Positions 19,747 through 28,520 of a stretch of DNA of 64,000 nt are shown in pieces. This stretch comes from Pseudomonadota bacterium. Its GTDB lineage: Bacteria > Pseudomonadota > Gammaproteobacteria > Xanthomonadales > Xanthomonadaceae. The stretch spans positions 1 through 64,000 of the forward strand of contig JAFEFT010000009.1 in assembly GCA_018240435.1 (NCBI GenBank), read 5' to 3'. A program made the translations under genes and the position numbers. A model generated the notes under the pieces. The model did not search any database. It was not told the DNA's origin and saw only the letters and a program-made list of their open reading frames with translations. Positions within the stretch are counted from its first letter, which is position 1, and each line of letters begins with the position of its first letter.

Positions 19747-21025
19747 GCAGGTCGGCCGTCTTCAGACTGGCGCAGCGCACCCAGCCAAGCGGGCGCGTCT
19801 GCGTCGCCGGCAAGGTCGCATGGGACTGGGGATCGCGCACGAAACGCAACTTGCCGCCGGCGCGATCGACACGATAGCCCGGCAGTGCATCGGCATCGCT
19901 GCAACCTTGCCCTTCGACATCGACCGAAACCGGCAACGGCGCTTCCAGATTGCCGCTGTTGCGCACGCTCAGATCGGATGCGCCATTGCCGCTCTCGCCC
20001 AGTTGGGCGACGAAATCGGCGTGCAACTCCTTGCCGGCGATCACCGCGGCGATGGTCGCCAGCGGCCAGGCGCGCCGATCGCCGGGCAGCGGCATGCGGA
20101 ACCAGATGAAACCGTGCAGGTTCGCCGGCGGCCGATCGCGCAACGCCCGCACCAGATTGGCCACCGCCTGCGGATCGGCGAACAGCTCCAGCCGCTCGCC
20201 CGCCACCGGCAGGCCCGACTCACTCTCGACGCCGACGCGACGACCGCGCGCATCGATCACCAGCGCCGAGCCGTAGGCCGGCAGAGCGACCCGGAAAGGC
20301 TTGGGGTCGACCTTGGCGAACCGCTCGATCCAGGCTTGCGCCTGCTTCGGGTCGAACAAGCCGTGCCGCGGGTCGGTGACGGCATGGACTTGCAGCACGG
20401 CTTCGTCGGCCTGCGCCAATACCTCGGCCAGCGCCGGCGACTCCAGCCACGCCGGCAACGCCGTGATCGACAGCGCCACCCCCTGCGGCAGCTTCGCCTT
20501 GATCGTCGCCAGCAGTTTGGCGTAGTCGCCCAGCCGCGCACTGGCGCAATCGAAATCGATTTCCACGCCATCGACGTTGACGCCGGCGGCGCGCCACTTG
20601 CCGATCAGGTCGGCGGCCTTGCCGGCGATCGCGTTGCCATCCAGTGTCGGCAACCGGCCATCCAGGCGGATCACCGGCCGTACCGCGCGGCCGTCGGACC
20701 GCAGCGACGGCAGGTGCGGGCGCGCCTCCATCCAGCCCTCGCCGGGCTGGTCCTGCGCCGCCAGCACGCGCAGTTCGCTGAACAGGCCACGGCTGTCGGC
20801 CAGCGCCGCGATATTGGCCGGCAACCACAGCCGTTGCCAGATATAGACGCCCTCGGCCAGGCCGATGGTGCTGGTGGTCTTCGTGCCGGCCGGAGCCGGC
20901 GCGGCGATCACCGTCGTCGGCCGCGGCGGCGCGGTGGTGGCCGGTGGCTCGCCCGACGGCGCGCAGGCGGCGAGCAGCAGGGCAACGAAACAGGCGGCAA
21001 GCGCACGAATCGACGACATCGACAT
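19733..21025 (-). CDS. DUF3142 family lipoprotein
   Basis: A 430-residue protein. The N-terminus MSMSSIRALAACFVALLLAA ends in CAPSG, a lipobox with Cys near residue 21, followed by a Pro/Thr/Ala linker. The core matches DUF3142: AEGVYIWQRLWLP near residue 59, VDGVEIDFDCASARLGDYAKLL near 150, then LPAWLESPALAEVLAQADE. The layout (aspartates at the ends of strands, VEIDFD) resembles a TIM-barrel glycoside hydrolase fold such as GH18, but this is a resemblance only. It is encoded directly before the 711-residue exported protein. Confidence 0.83.
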   Translation of the reverse strand: MSMSSIRALAACFVALLLAACAPSGEPPATTAPPRPTTVIAAPAPAGTKTTSTIGLAEGVYIWQRLWLPANIAALADSRGLFSELRVLAAQDQPGEGWMEARPHLPSLRSDGRAVRPVIRLDGRLPTLDGNAIAGKAADLIGKWRAAGVNVDGVEIDFDCASARLGDYAKLLATIKAKLPQGVALSITALPAWLESPALAEVLAQADEAVLQVHAVTDPRHGLFDPKQAQAWIERFAKVDPKPFRVALPAYGSALVIDARGRRVGVESESGLPVAGERLELFADPQAVANLVRALRDRPPANLHGFIWFRMPLPGDRRAWPLATIAAVIAGKELHADFVAQLGESGNGASDLSVRNSGNLEAPLPVSVDVEGQGCSDADALPGYRVDRAGGKLRFVRDPQSHATLPATQTRPLGWVRCASLKTADLHVHP

Positions 21026-21066
21026 GCTGGAAACGACGGCAGACGGGATGCGGCACGATACCAGAC

Positions 21067-21242
21067 AGAGGACAGAGGACAGAAAGGTAGTCTGAGGTCA
21101 GTAGCGTCTCGGATTCCCGATTCCCCACTTCGCCACTGGCGTTCGCCCCCATCCCAACCTTCCCCCGCAAGCGGGAAAGGAGACAAGTGCCAGTCGCAAC
21201 TCCCGCCGATTCCCGATTCCCGATTCCCGATTCCCTATTCCC
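21067..21242. repeat. heptamer arrays of AGAGGAC and GATTCCC type plus REP-like hairpin
   Basis: The 314-base gap between the DUF3142 gene and the response regulator holds no gene. It has AGAGGAC x2 (21067-21080), GATTCCC x2 (21112-21125) and five GATTCCC-type units at 21208-21242. Between them lies a hairpin around CCCGCAAGCGGG (about 21165-21178). Each array keeps a strict 7-base period although the unit sequence differs. See the matching arrays at 6332, 25264, 27333 and 45873. Confidence 0.75.
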
Positions 21243-21339
21243 GGATAACCGTCCTTGGTGCGTCTTCCGTTCGGCATCCTGCCTCGCCCGTAGCCAGGCA
21301 CACGCGATGGGTTTCATCGCATTGCGTAAACGTGCCTGA

Positions 21340-21957
21340 CTACAACCACCCCTTCTGCCGCGCCAGCCGGTAGGCTTCGATGCGGTTGCCGACGCCGAGC
21401 TTGCCGATCGCTTCGGACAGATAGTTGCGCACGGTACCGTGCGACAGGTGCAGTTTTTCGGCGATCTCGGCCGCGCCCAGGCCCTCGCCGGCCAGACGCA
21501 GCACCTGGCGTTCGCGCTCGTTGAGCGGATCGGTTTCCGTCCACGCCTCCAGTGCCAGCTCCGGGGCGATGGCGCGGCCGCCGCGATGCACTTGTCGCAG
21601 CGCCTCGGCCAGTTTCTCGGCCGGCGCATCCTTGAGCAGATAGCCCGCCACCCCGGCATCCAGCGCGCGGCGAAGGTAGCCGCTGCGGGCAAACGTGGTG
21701 ACGATCACCACCTTGACCGGCAATTCGCGGCTGCGGATGCGCTGGGCCAGTTCCAGACCGGTCAGGCCCGGCATCTCGATGTCGGAAACCACCACGTCGG
21801 GCAGCGCGCCCTCGCCGTGGCGGCGTTGCAGTTCGCGCCATGCCGACTCGCCGTCGGCGACGCTGCCGAGCACTTCGATGTCCGCTTCGAGCGCCAGCAA
21901 CGCCGACAGCGCGCCGCGCACCATCGCCTGATCCTCGGCGAGCAGGACACGGATCAT
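21340..21957 (-). CDS. NarL/LuxR-family response regulator
   Basis: A 205-residue protein. The receiver domain (1-120) begins MIRVLLAEDQAMVRGALSAL and carries the phosphoacceptor in VVVSDIEMPGLTG near residue 58. The LuxR-type helix-turn-helix (about 142-200) is clear: LNERERQVLRLAGEGLGAAE then HLSHGTVRNYLSEA. The start at 21957 (MIRVLL) gives the standard length; the longer frame adds 10 unrelated residues. It follows the histidine kinase stop by 34 bases and probably controls the ABC exporter upstream (23376-25169) or itself, as is usual for DesKR-like systems. Confidence 0.93.
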   Translation of the reverse strand: MIRVLLAEDQAMVRGALSALLALEADIEVLGSVADGESAWRELQRRHGEGALPDVVVSDIEMPGLTGLELAQRIRSRELPVKVVIVTTFARSGYLRRALDAGVAGYLLKDAPAEKLAEALRQVHRGGRAIAPELALEAWTETDPLNERERQVLRLAGEGLGAAEIAEKLHLSHGTVRNYLSEAIGKLGVGNRIEAYRLARQKGWL

Positions 21958-21991
21958 CGCCGCCTCCGGGCATCGGCAGCTGTCCACGCAT

Positions 21992-23179
21992 TCATGCGTG
22001 CGCCTTGCGTGCGACGGCGTCGAGCGCGATCACCTCGGCGGATTTGACATCCAGCGGCAGACGCGCGATCAGCGTCGTGCCCTGCCCGCGCACGGCGGCG
22101 ATCTGCAGGCTGCCGCCCAGCGCCTGGACGCGCTCGCGCATCCCGTTCAGGCCGTTGCCATGGGCGGCGACGACGCCGCGGCCGTCGTCATCCACGCGCA
22201 GCACCAGCGCCTCGCCATCCACGGTCAGGCCGACCCTGGCGCGCTTGGCTTTGGCATGGCGCTGGATGTTGGTCGCCGCCTCGCGCAGCACCAGGCCAAG
22301 GCAGGTTTCCAGCGGCGCCGGCACGGCGCGCTCGAAGCCGGATGCGGAAAATTCGACGCCGACGCATTCGAGCATCATCCGCGCCGAGGCGATCTCGCCG
22401 GCCAGGCCAGCCGCGCGCATGCCGGTGACGGCGCTGCGCACCTGCGCCAGCGCCTCGCGTGCGGTGCGCTCGACCTCGCCGATCTCGCGCCGCGAGGCCT
22501 GCGGATCGCGCGCCAGCAGCTTGCCGGCCAGCTCGGACTTGAGCGCGATCAGCGACAGCGTGTGGCCGAGCAGGTCGTGCAGGTCGCGGCCGATGCGCTC
22601 GCGCTCGGCCTGCGCCGCCAGACGCCGGATCTCGTCATGCGACATCCGCAGTTGCTCGTCCTTGCTCCGGGTGGCGCGGTAGGCGACGTTGCTGCCGCCG
22701 ATCGCCATGCCCATCACCACCATGCTCACCACGAATGGCCACGGCATGCCGATCCGGTAGCCGATCAGGGCGTAGGGCAACAGCACCAGCGCCATCAGCG
22801 CCAGCGCGCGCAGCGGCGGCGCGGCGAAGGCGAACAAGGCGCAGGCGTAGATCAGGTAGGTGACCGAGCCCGGATTCCACGCCATCAACGCGTAGCCGAG
22901 CACGGCGATGGCGGCGGCATTGATGGCCAGCCCGCGCCGCGAGCGATAGTAGGCGGCAAGATAGAACACCAGGAACATGACGAAACTTGCCAATGTCGGC
23001 CACAGCCAGTGCGGGAAAGTGCCCGGCGCGGAAAACAACGGCGTGGCGAACAGCCAGAAGATCCAGACCAACCCGAACAACGGCAGATATTTCGAATTCG
23101 ACCCGCCGTCGGCCGACAACATGCGCTCGCCGATCACCGAGTCGGCATCCGGGCGAATCAGTGGTCGTGCGAACGCCAT
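21992..23179 (-). CDS. HisKA_3-type sensor histidine kinase
   Basis: A 395-residue membrane kinase of the NarX/DesK group. About five transmembrane segments occupy residues 35-160. The dimerisation/phosphoacceptor box is ERERIGRDLHDLLGHTLSLI near residue 200. The HATPase part has REAATNIQRHAKA near 288 and DDDGRG near 318. The ATG at 23179 has GGAGG 6 bases upstream and is preferred to ATGs further out. It forms the two-component pair with the response regulator at 21340 and lies downstream of an ABC exporter. The signal may be membrane state, a lipid or an antimicrobial. Confidence 0.92.
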   Translation of the reverse strand: MAFARPLIRPDADSVIGERMLSADGGSNSKYLPLFGLVWIFWLFATPLFSAPGTFPHWLWPTLASFVMFLVFYLAAYYRSRRGLAINAAAIAVLGYALMAWNPGSVTYLIYACALFAFAAPPLRALALMALVLLPYALIGYRIGMPWPFVVSMVVMGMAIGGSNVAYRATRSKDEQLRMSHDEIRRLAAQAERERIGRDLHDLLGHTLSLIALKSELAGKLLARDPQASRREIGEVERTAREALAQVRSAVTGMRAAGLAGEIASARMMLECVGVEFSASGFERAVPAPLETCLGLVLREAATNIQRHAKAKRARVGLTVDGEALVLRVDDDGRGVVAAHGNGLNGMRERVQALGGSLQIAAVRGQGTTLIARLPLDVKSAEVIALDAVARKAHA

Positions 23180-23375
23180 GGCGCCTCCATCACTCACCGC
23201 GCAGATCATCTTCGCGCGAACCGGGCAACGGCCACGATGCATGCCGCGCATCAGCCGGGCCAAGGATAAACCCGCTCCGGGCAGAATCGTGATCGGTGCC
23301 GGCACCGCGCACCGGGCCATCGCCGGCGCGCGCTCCGATCAATGCCGATCCTGTAGTTGAAAAACCCACAGCTTC

Positions 23376-24164
23376 TCAGGCTGCCCGCGCCAGCCAGCGG
23401 CGGGCGATGCCGAAACAAATCACGCTGAACGCCACCAGCCACAGCACGTGCTCGACGATGCCTTGCGCCGGCACCTGTCCGACCACCATCAAGGCCAGCT
23501 GCGACAGGTGATAAGCAGGCCACACCGGTGCCAGTTGCGCGATGAACTTCGGCAGCATCGCCAGCGGCAGCCACAACCCCGACAGGAACGCCATCGGCAG
23601 ATAAATCAGATTGACGAACGCCGGTGCCGCGTTGGCGTTGGCCTTGGCGCCGATCATCAGGCCCAGCGCGCAAAATGGCAGCACCCCGAGCAGGGCGATC
23701 GCGCCCAGCGCGATCCACTTCCACGCCGCCATCTGCACGCCGGCCAGCCCGAACGCCATCGTCGCCAGCACCAGAAAGATGATGATGCCGAACGTCATCG
23801 CCATCGCCAGCTTGGCGAGCAGATACCCACCCGGCGGCATCGGCGCCACCCGCTTGAGCGCGAGCCAGCCGCGCTCGCGCTCGATCGCCACCGCCACGCC
23901 GAAGCCGAACAAGCTCGGCGCCATCAGCCCGAACACGCTGTAGGTGGCAAACAGGTAGTGCGCCGCTTGCGCGTTGTGGCGGTTGAGGACGATGCCGAAC
24001 AGCAGATAGAACAGCGGCGGGAACATCAGCGTCGGCACCGCCGCGCTGGGCGTGCGCAGCACGCGCAGGAATTCGTATTTCGCCTCCAGCAGGCAGGCGC
24101 GCAGGACGGTCGATCGTGCGACCGGCATTGCCGTGTCAACGGCAGCGGGAATCATCGTGTTCAT
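23376..24164 (-). CDS. ABC-2 type transporter permease
   Basis: A 262-residue permease with six hydrophobic helices from about residue 40 to 255 and the ABC-2 membrane-domain pattern (LLEAKYEFLRVLRTPSAAVP, then TLMFPPLFYLLFGIVLNR). The ATG at 24164 has TGAGG 6 bases upstream, and a longer frame to 24209 is less likely. It is encoded 57 bases after its ATPase (24222-25169) and ahead of the two-component pair. The four genes look like a sensor-controlled exporter. The substrate is unknown. Confidence 0.9.
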   Translation of the reverse strand: MNTMIPAAVDTAMPVARSTVLRACLLEAKYEFLRVLRTPSAAVPTLMFPPLFYLLFGIVLNRHNAQAAHYLFATYSVFGLMAPSLFGFGVAVAIERERGWLALKRVAPMPPGGYLLAKLAMAMTFGIIIFLVLATMAFGLAGVQMAAWKWIALGAIALLGVLPFCALGLMIGAKANANAAPAFVNLIYLPMAFLSGLWLPLAMLPKFIAQLAPVWPAYHLSQLALMVVGQVPAQGIVEHVLWLVAFSVICFGIARRWLARAA

Positions 24165-24221
24165 TCGAACCTCACGGCATCCGGGGTGACGGCAACGCAG
24201 CGTCTTCACGCCGCAACGGAC

Positions 24222-25169
24222 TTACGCAGCCGCGGCCTGGGCTTCGCGGGTGATCTCGACGAAAGCCTCGGCCAGACCGGCGCGATGGATTTCCAGTTCG
24301 GACAGTTCGGCATCCTGATCCAGCATCCGGCGCACCACGGCTTCGGCGGCATCGGTGACCACGTCGAGACGATCGACGTCGCGCACCGCACTGCGCACGT
24401 GCGGCCAGCACAGGATGGTTTCGACGGCCAGCGAACTGCGACACCGCACGCGCGCGTGGGCAACACGGGCGCGGATTTGCGCCACGCTGCCCTCGGCGAC
24501 GATGCGACCTTTGGCCACCACGCACACACGGTCGGCGAGCGCCTCGGCTTCCTCCAGGTAATGCGTGGTCAGCACGACACCGCAACCCTCGTCGACGAGG
24601 CGGCGAATCGTCTTCCACATGATCTGCCGGGCGTCGAGATCCAACCCGGTGGTCGGCTCGTCGAGGAACAGGATTTGCGGCCGTCCCACCAGCGCCAACG
24701 CGAATTGCACGCGCCGCTGCTGGCCGCCGGACAGCTTGCCGTAGCGCCGCTGCAGCAAGTCGTCGACACCGGCCAGGGCGGCGCATTCGGCCAGCGATCG
24801 CGGCTGCGGGTAATAGCTGGCGAACAGCGCGATCAACTCGCCGACATCGAGCGTCTCCGGCACCGCCGCTGCTTGCAGCATCGCGCCGATGCGCCGACGC
24901 GCCGGCAGCGAAGTGGGTGCCATGCCGAACAACTCGGCGCGACCGGCATCGGGCTGCTGCAAGCCCAGCAGCAACGAGATCGCCGTGGTCTTGCCGGCGC
25001 CATTGGGGCCGAGCACCGCCAGCACCTGCCCGGCGCGCACCGACAAGTCGATGCCATCGAGCGCGGTGACTTTCCCGAAGCGCCGCGTCACGCCGGACAG
25101 GCCGGCCACCACCGGCGCCGCCGGTTTCTCGATGTCCCACAAAGCCCGCTTCAATGCGATCGCGTTCAT
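24222..25169 (-). CDS. ABC transporter ATP-binding protein
   Basis: A 315-residue ATPase. Walker A is GPNGAGKTTAISLL near residue 57, the signature is KLSGGQQRRVQFALAL near 152, and Walker B is ILFLDEPTTGLD near 175. The C-terminal 90 residues form the extension common in ABC-2 exporters (CcmA/NatA-like). The start at 25169 has GGAGG 6 bases upstream. It partners the permease at 23376 and is likely the first gene of the unit running to 21340. The 5' side opens onto the heptamer repeat region at 25264. Confidence 0.93.
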   Translation of the reverse strand: MNAIALKRALWDIEKPAAPVVAGLSGVTRRFGKVTALDGIDLSVRAGQVLAVLGPNGAGKTTAISLLLGLQQPDAGRAELFGMAPTSLPARRRIGAMLQAAAVPETLDVGELIALFASYYPQPRSLAECAALAGVDDLLQRRYGKLSGGQQRRVQFALALVGRPQILFLDEPTTGLDLDARQIMWKTIRRLVDEGCGVVLTTHYLEEAEALADRVCVVAKGRIVAEGSVAQIRARVAHARVRCRSSLAVETILCWPHVRSAVRDVDRLDVVTDAAEAVVRRMLDQDAELSELEIHRAGLAEAFVEITREAQAAAA

Positions 25170-25263
25170 GCACTGCCTCCGGTGAGTGCACACAGTCTCG
25201 GCCGCGCACGCCATCGACGGCAGTGGACGGCGTCAGAACGTGGGGCTGACAGTTGTCAGATTC

Positions 25264-25518
25264 AGAGGACAGAGGACGGAGGACGGAGGACAGAGGACAG
25301 AAGACAGAACGTAGTCAGTTGGCAGTCGTCCGCAATCGCCATTTCGGCGCGCGGCGACTGACGACTGCTTGCCGGAACTCGCAACTCGCAACTCGGAACT
25401 CGGAACTCGGAACTCGGAACTCGGAACTCGCAACTCGGCGACCGACTACTGCTTACTGACCACCCATCCGTCCTCTGTCCTCCGTCCTCCGTCCTCTGTC
25501 CTCTGTCCTCTGTCCTCT
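25264..25518. repeat. composite heptanucleotide repeat block
   Basis: The 545-base gap between the ABC ATPase and the class III aminotransferase holds three arrays with strict 7-base period. AGAGGAC-type x6 lies at 25264-25305, GGAACTC-type x9 at 25374-25436, and GTCCTCT-type x7 at 25470-25518. The third is the reverse complement of the first (about 35 bases pair), so the block can fold with the GGAACTC array in the loop. No open reading frame here looks real. Confidence 0.85.
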
Positions 25519-25527
25519 GTCCGGGGG

Positions 25528-25556
25528 TTATTTCGGCGCCGGGCGCATGCTAAAAT
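25528..25556 (+). promoter_or_regulatory. possible sigma-70 promoter of the aminotransferase gene
   Basis: TAAAAT at 25551-25556 lies in the imperfect palindrome GCATGCTAAAATGCGT. TTATTT lies 17 bases upstream and is a weak -35. The distance to the start codon at 25715 leaves a leader of about 150 bases. Confidence 0.4.
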
Positions 25557-25714
25557 GCGTGGCGCAAGTCGTTCTTTTTGCTGCAAGAACGGCACCGCCC
25601 GGCCCGAGCACGAGGCCACTGACTCACTCACGCCTGCGCGGGTTGCCCGGCCCGCGCGTTGCGTGCGCCCCCATGACGGCGCCACGACGCCATCACGACG
25701 CCAGGGAGACACCC

Positions 25715-27265
25715 ATGACGCAGACCCGTTCCGACCTGCTGCAAAAACTCGATGTCCTGCGCCACCACGGCGGTGCGATCCGCACTCGCGGCCTGGACGA
25801 TGCCACCATCGAACGCTTCGCTGCCAGCCATCCGGAGCTGCGCGAGGCCATCGACGCCGCAGCCGAACAATTCGCCGCGCTGTGCGCCGATCCGCAGTGG
25901 CGCGAGCTGCTGGCGATGGACGAGCAGGCCCAGCTCGACGCCGTCCAGGCCGGCTTCGTCAATTTTTATCCCGACGATGCGGTCAACCCCTACGTCGCCC
26001 TGACCGGTCGCGGGCCGTGGATCGTCACCCTCAAGGGCGCGGTCGTGCATGACTCCGGCGGCTACGGCATGCTGCCGTTCGGGCACGCGCCCAAGGCCGT
26101 GCTCGAAGCGATGGCCAGGCCGCAGGCGATGGCCAACATCATGACCCCGAGCCTGAGCCAGCTGCGCCTGGTGCGCGCCTTGCAGGCCGAAATCGGCCAC
26201 AGCCGCGGCGGCAGCCCGTATTCGCACATCCTGTGCCTGAACTCCGGCTCCGAATCGGTGTCGCTGGCCGGGCGCATCGCCGATGTCAACACCAAGCTGA
26301 TGACCGACGCCGGCGGCCGCCATGCCGGCGAGCAGGTCAAGCGGCTGGCGGTGAAAGGCGCCTTCCACGGCCGCACCGAGCTGCCGGCAATTTATTCGGA
26401 CTCCTCGCGCAAGGCCTACCAGACGCACCTGGCCAGCTTCCGCCACGAGGGCAGCCTGCTCACCGTCGAGCCCTACAGCATCGAGCAACTGCGCGCGGTG
26501 TTCGCCGAGGCCGACAAGAACGGCTGGTACATCGAGGCGATGTTCCTGGAGCCGGTGATGGGTGAAGGCGACCCCGGTCGCGCCGTGCCGCGCGCGTTCT
26601 ACGAGGCCGCCCGCGAACTGACGAAGGCGCACGGCTGCCTGCTGCTGGTCGATTCGATCCAGGCCGGCCTGCGCGCCCACGGCGTGCTGTCGATCGTCGA
26701 CTACCCCGGCTTCGAAGGCATCGACGCGCCGGACATGGAAACCTATTCCAAGGCGCTCAACGCCGGCCAGTATCCGCTGTCGGTACTCGCCGTCGGCGAA
26801 CGCGCTGCGGGCCTGTATCGCAAGGGCGTGTACGGCAACACCATGACCAGCAACCCGCGGGCGATGGATGTGGCCTGCGCCGTGCTCGGCCAGCTCACGC
26901 CCGAGCTGCGCGCCAACGTGCGCAACCAGGGCCGCGCCTTCATCGCCAAACTCGAAAAGCTCAAGGACGAACTGCCCGGCCTGATCACCAAGGTGCAGGG
27001 CACCGGCCTGCTGTTCTCCTGCGAACTGGCCGACGTGTTCAAGTGCTACGGCGCCGGCTCGACCGAGGAATACATGCGTGAACACGGCATCGGCGTGATC
27101 CACGGCGGCGCCAACTCGCTGCGCTTCACCCCGCACTTCGCCATCACCGACGACGAGGTCGATCTGGTGGTGGCGCACATCCGCAAGGCACTGCTGGAAG
27201 GCCCGCGCAAGGCGCAAACGGCCGCGCAGGAAAGCGCCCATTCAGCGAGTGCGCGCGCGGCCTGA
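25715..27265 (+). CDS. class III PLP-dependent aminotransferase
   Basis: A 516-residue aminotransferase of fold type I, class III. The PLP-phosphate block (LNSGSESVSLAGRIADVNTK near residue 175) and the PLP aspartate segment (LLLVDSIQAGLRAHG near 310) are present. The Schiff-base lysine is probably in METYSKALNAGQYPLS near 345. Family members transfer amino groups from omega-amines, ornithine, lysine or similar; the exact substrate is not decided by sequence. The ATG at 25715 follows GGGAG with good spacing, and the frame upstream is spurious. A strong terminator follows at 27296. Confidence 0.85.
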   Translation: MTQTRSDLLQKLDVLRHHGGAIRTRGLDDATIERFAASHPELREAIDAAAEQFAALCADPQWRELLAMDEQAQLDAVQAGFVNFYPDDAVNPYVALTGRGPWIVTLKGAVVHDSGGYGMLPFGHAPKAVLEAMARPQAMANIMTPSLSQLRLVRALQAEIGHSRGGSPYSHILCLNSGSESVSLAGRIADVNTKLMTDAGGRHAGEQVKRLAVKGAFHGRTELPAIYSDSSRKAYQTHLASFRHEGSLLTVEPYSIEQLRAVFAEADKNGWYIEAMFLEPVMGEGDPGRAVPRAFYEAARELTKAHGCLLLVDSIQAGLRAHGVLSIVDYPGFEGIDAPDMETYSKALNAGQYPLSVLAVGERAAGLYRKGVYGNTMTSNPRAMDVACAVLGQLTPELRANVRNQGRAFIAKLEKLKDELPGLITKVQGTGLLFSCELADVFKCYGAGSTEEYMREHGIGVIHGGANSLRFTPHFAITDDEVDLVVAHIRKALLEGPRKAQTAAQESAHSASARAA

Positions 27266-27295
27266 GCGCACTGCACTGCGCTCCGGGGCTTGACG

Positions 27296-27322
27296 AAAAG
27301 GCCGGGGCGACCCGGCCTTTTT
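27296..27322 (+). terminator. Rho-independent terminator
   Basis: An 11-bp perfect stem (AAAAGGCCGGG at 27296-27306 and CCCGGCCTTTT at 27311-27321) has a GCGA tetraloop and continues into T. It lies 31 bases after the aminotransferase stop. The A-run on the other arm could also serve the convergent MBL gene, although a heptamer array lies between. Confidence 0.85.
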
Positions 27323-27332
27323 CATGGGTTCC

Positions 27333-27360
27333 GAGTCCCGAGTTGCGAGTTGCGAGTTCC
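27333..27360. repeat. short GAGTTSC heptamer array
   Basis: Four 7-base units: gagtccc, gagttgc, gagttgc, gagttcc. This is the GGAACTC/GCAACTC motif of the 25374 array in the opposite orientation. It sits between the terminator and the convergent MBL gene. Confidence 0.6.
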
Positions 27361-27386
27361 GATTGGTACCGCAGCTCCGCTGCGCC

Positions 27387-28373
27387 TCAAAACACATCCA
27401 GATCCCGTGCCGATACCACCTTGCCGTGGTAGCCGGCGGCCTGGATTTCGCGTAGCAGATCGGCGTCGCTGCTGCCCCAGTACAACTGGTGATAGAGCAC
27501 CAGCAGTTTCGGCCTGGCGCGCAGGGCAAGCTGCGCCAATTGCGCGGTCGATGTGTGCGCGCCGGCGTGGTAAGCCTGCCAATCCTTCGTTCGCCGTGCG
27601 AACCCTGCGGTTGAATACACCTCGTGCACCAGCACATCGCAGCCGTTGCACTGGCGCACCACTTCCTCGACCGGCACGGTGTCTCCCGACACCACGATGC
27701 GCCGCTGCGTGGTCTGGAAGGTGTAGCCGTAGGCGTGCGCCCAGTTCGCGTGCTGCACGGCGAACGCGGTGATGGTCATGCCATCGCCGCGATAGACGAC
27801 GCCCGGCGCGATCTCGACTGCCTTCGCCTGCCAGCCGGTGCGGTTGATCGGCTCCAGCCCATGCAGGCGATCATCGATGTCGGCGGCGTAGGCTTTTTCC
27901 AGATTTTCGACCATCGCATTGGTGCCCGGCGGGCCGTAGACGGTCAGTGGCTCCGTGCGATCGAGCACCCACGGCGTCAGCATCAAGTCGGGCAATCCGA
28001 TCGTGTGGTCCGAATGCAGATGGGTGAGAAACACGCGATCGAGTGCCGGCATCGTCAACTCTTTCACGCCGGCCTTTTGCGCCGCCGCAGCGCGCCGCAC
28101 CACCCCGGCGCCGGCATCGACCAGATAGACCTTGCCGCGGGCGATGATGGCCAGCGCTGGCCCGGAATGGTCCGGATCGGGATTGGGCGTGCCGGTGCCC
28201 AGCATCACCAGCGTGGCGTCGGTGGTCGATGGCGGCGCGGCGCGCTCGGCAGCCGATGGCGCGCTGCGGCTCGACGGCGGCACCACGACGGGCGGCGTGG
28301 CGGCGGGGCCGCAGCCGGACAAGGCGATTGCCATGGCGGCGCCGACGGCCGGACGCATCCGTTTTTCTGGCAT
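27387..28373 (-). CDS. MBL-fold metallohydrolase lipoprotein (RNase Z-like)
   Basis: A 328-residue protein. The N-terminus MPEKRMRPAVGAAMAIALSG then CGPA gives a lipobox with Cys near residue 21, followed by a Pro/Ser linker. The metallo-beta-lactamase core has the strand TLVMLGTGTPNPDPDHSGPA and the zinc motif FLTHLHSDHTIGLPD near residue 116. Later metal ligands lie in VVSGDTV and LVHEVY. The arrangement follows RNase Z/ElaC-like and arylsulfatase-like hydrolases. As a lipoprotein it acts outside the cytoplasm, so tRNA processing is unlikely. The ATG at 28373 has better spacing to GGGGAG than the one at 28379. Confidence 0.83.
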   Translation of the reverse strand: MPEKRMRPAVGAAMAIALSGCGPAATPPVVVPPSSRSAPSAAERAAPPSTTDATLVMLGTGTPNPDPDHSGPALAIIARGKVYLVDAGAGVVRRAAAAQKAGVKELTMPALDRVFLTHLHSDHTIGLPDLMLTPWVLDRTEPLTVYGPPGTNAMVENLEKAYAADIDDRLHGLEPINRTGWQAKAVEIAPGVVYRGDGMTITAFAVQHANWAHAYGYTFQTTQRRIVVSGDTVPVEEVVRQCNGCDVLVHEVYSTAGFARRTKDWQAYHAGAHTSTAQLAQLALRARPKLLVLYHQLYWGSSDADLLREIQAAGYHGKVVSARDLDVF

Positions 28374-28520
28374 CGTCATCTCCCCTGCCCTTGCCGAACC
28401 GGGCGAGGCCGATGGTAGCAGTGCCGGGAATGTGATGGATTGCGCAAAAATCCGTTGTCAGCAGCGCCGGCAAAGGCGACACTGTCATCTGCGACTTTGC
28501 GGCCGGCGAGGGCCAGACAC

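Noticed and set aside
23340..23376. terminator after the ABC permease
   Set aside because: A T-run (GGGTTTTTC) is present, but the stem before it is only 4-5 bp, too weak to call.
25628..27241. 537-codon ORF antisense to the class III aminotransferase
   Set aside because: High GC leaves the antisense frame open. The plus-strand gene has full family motifs, and the antisense product has none.
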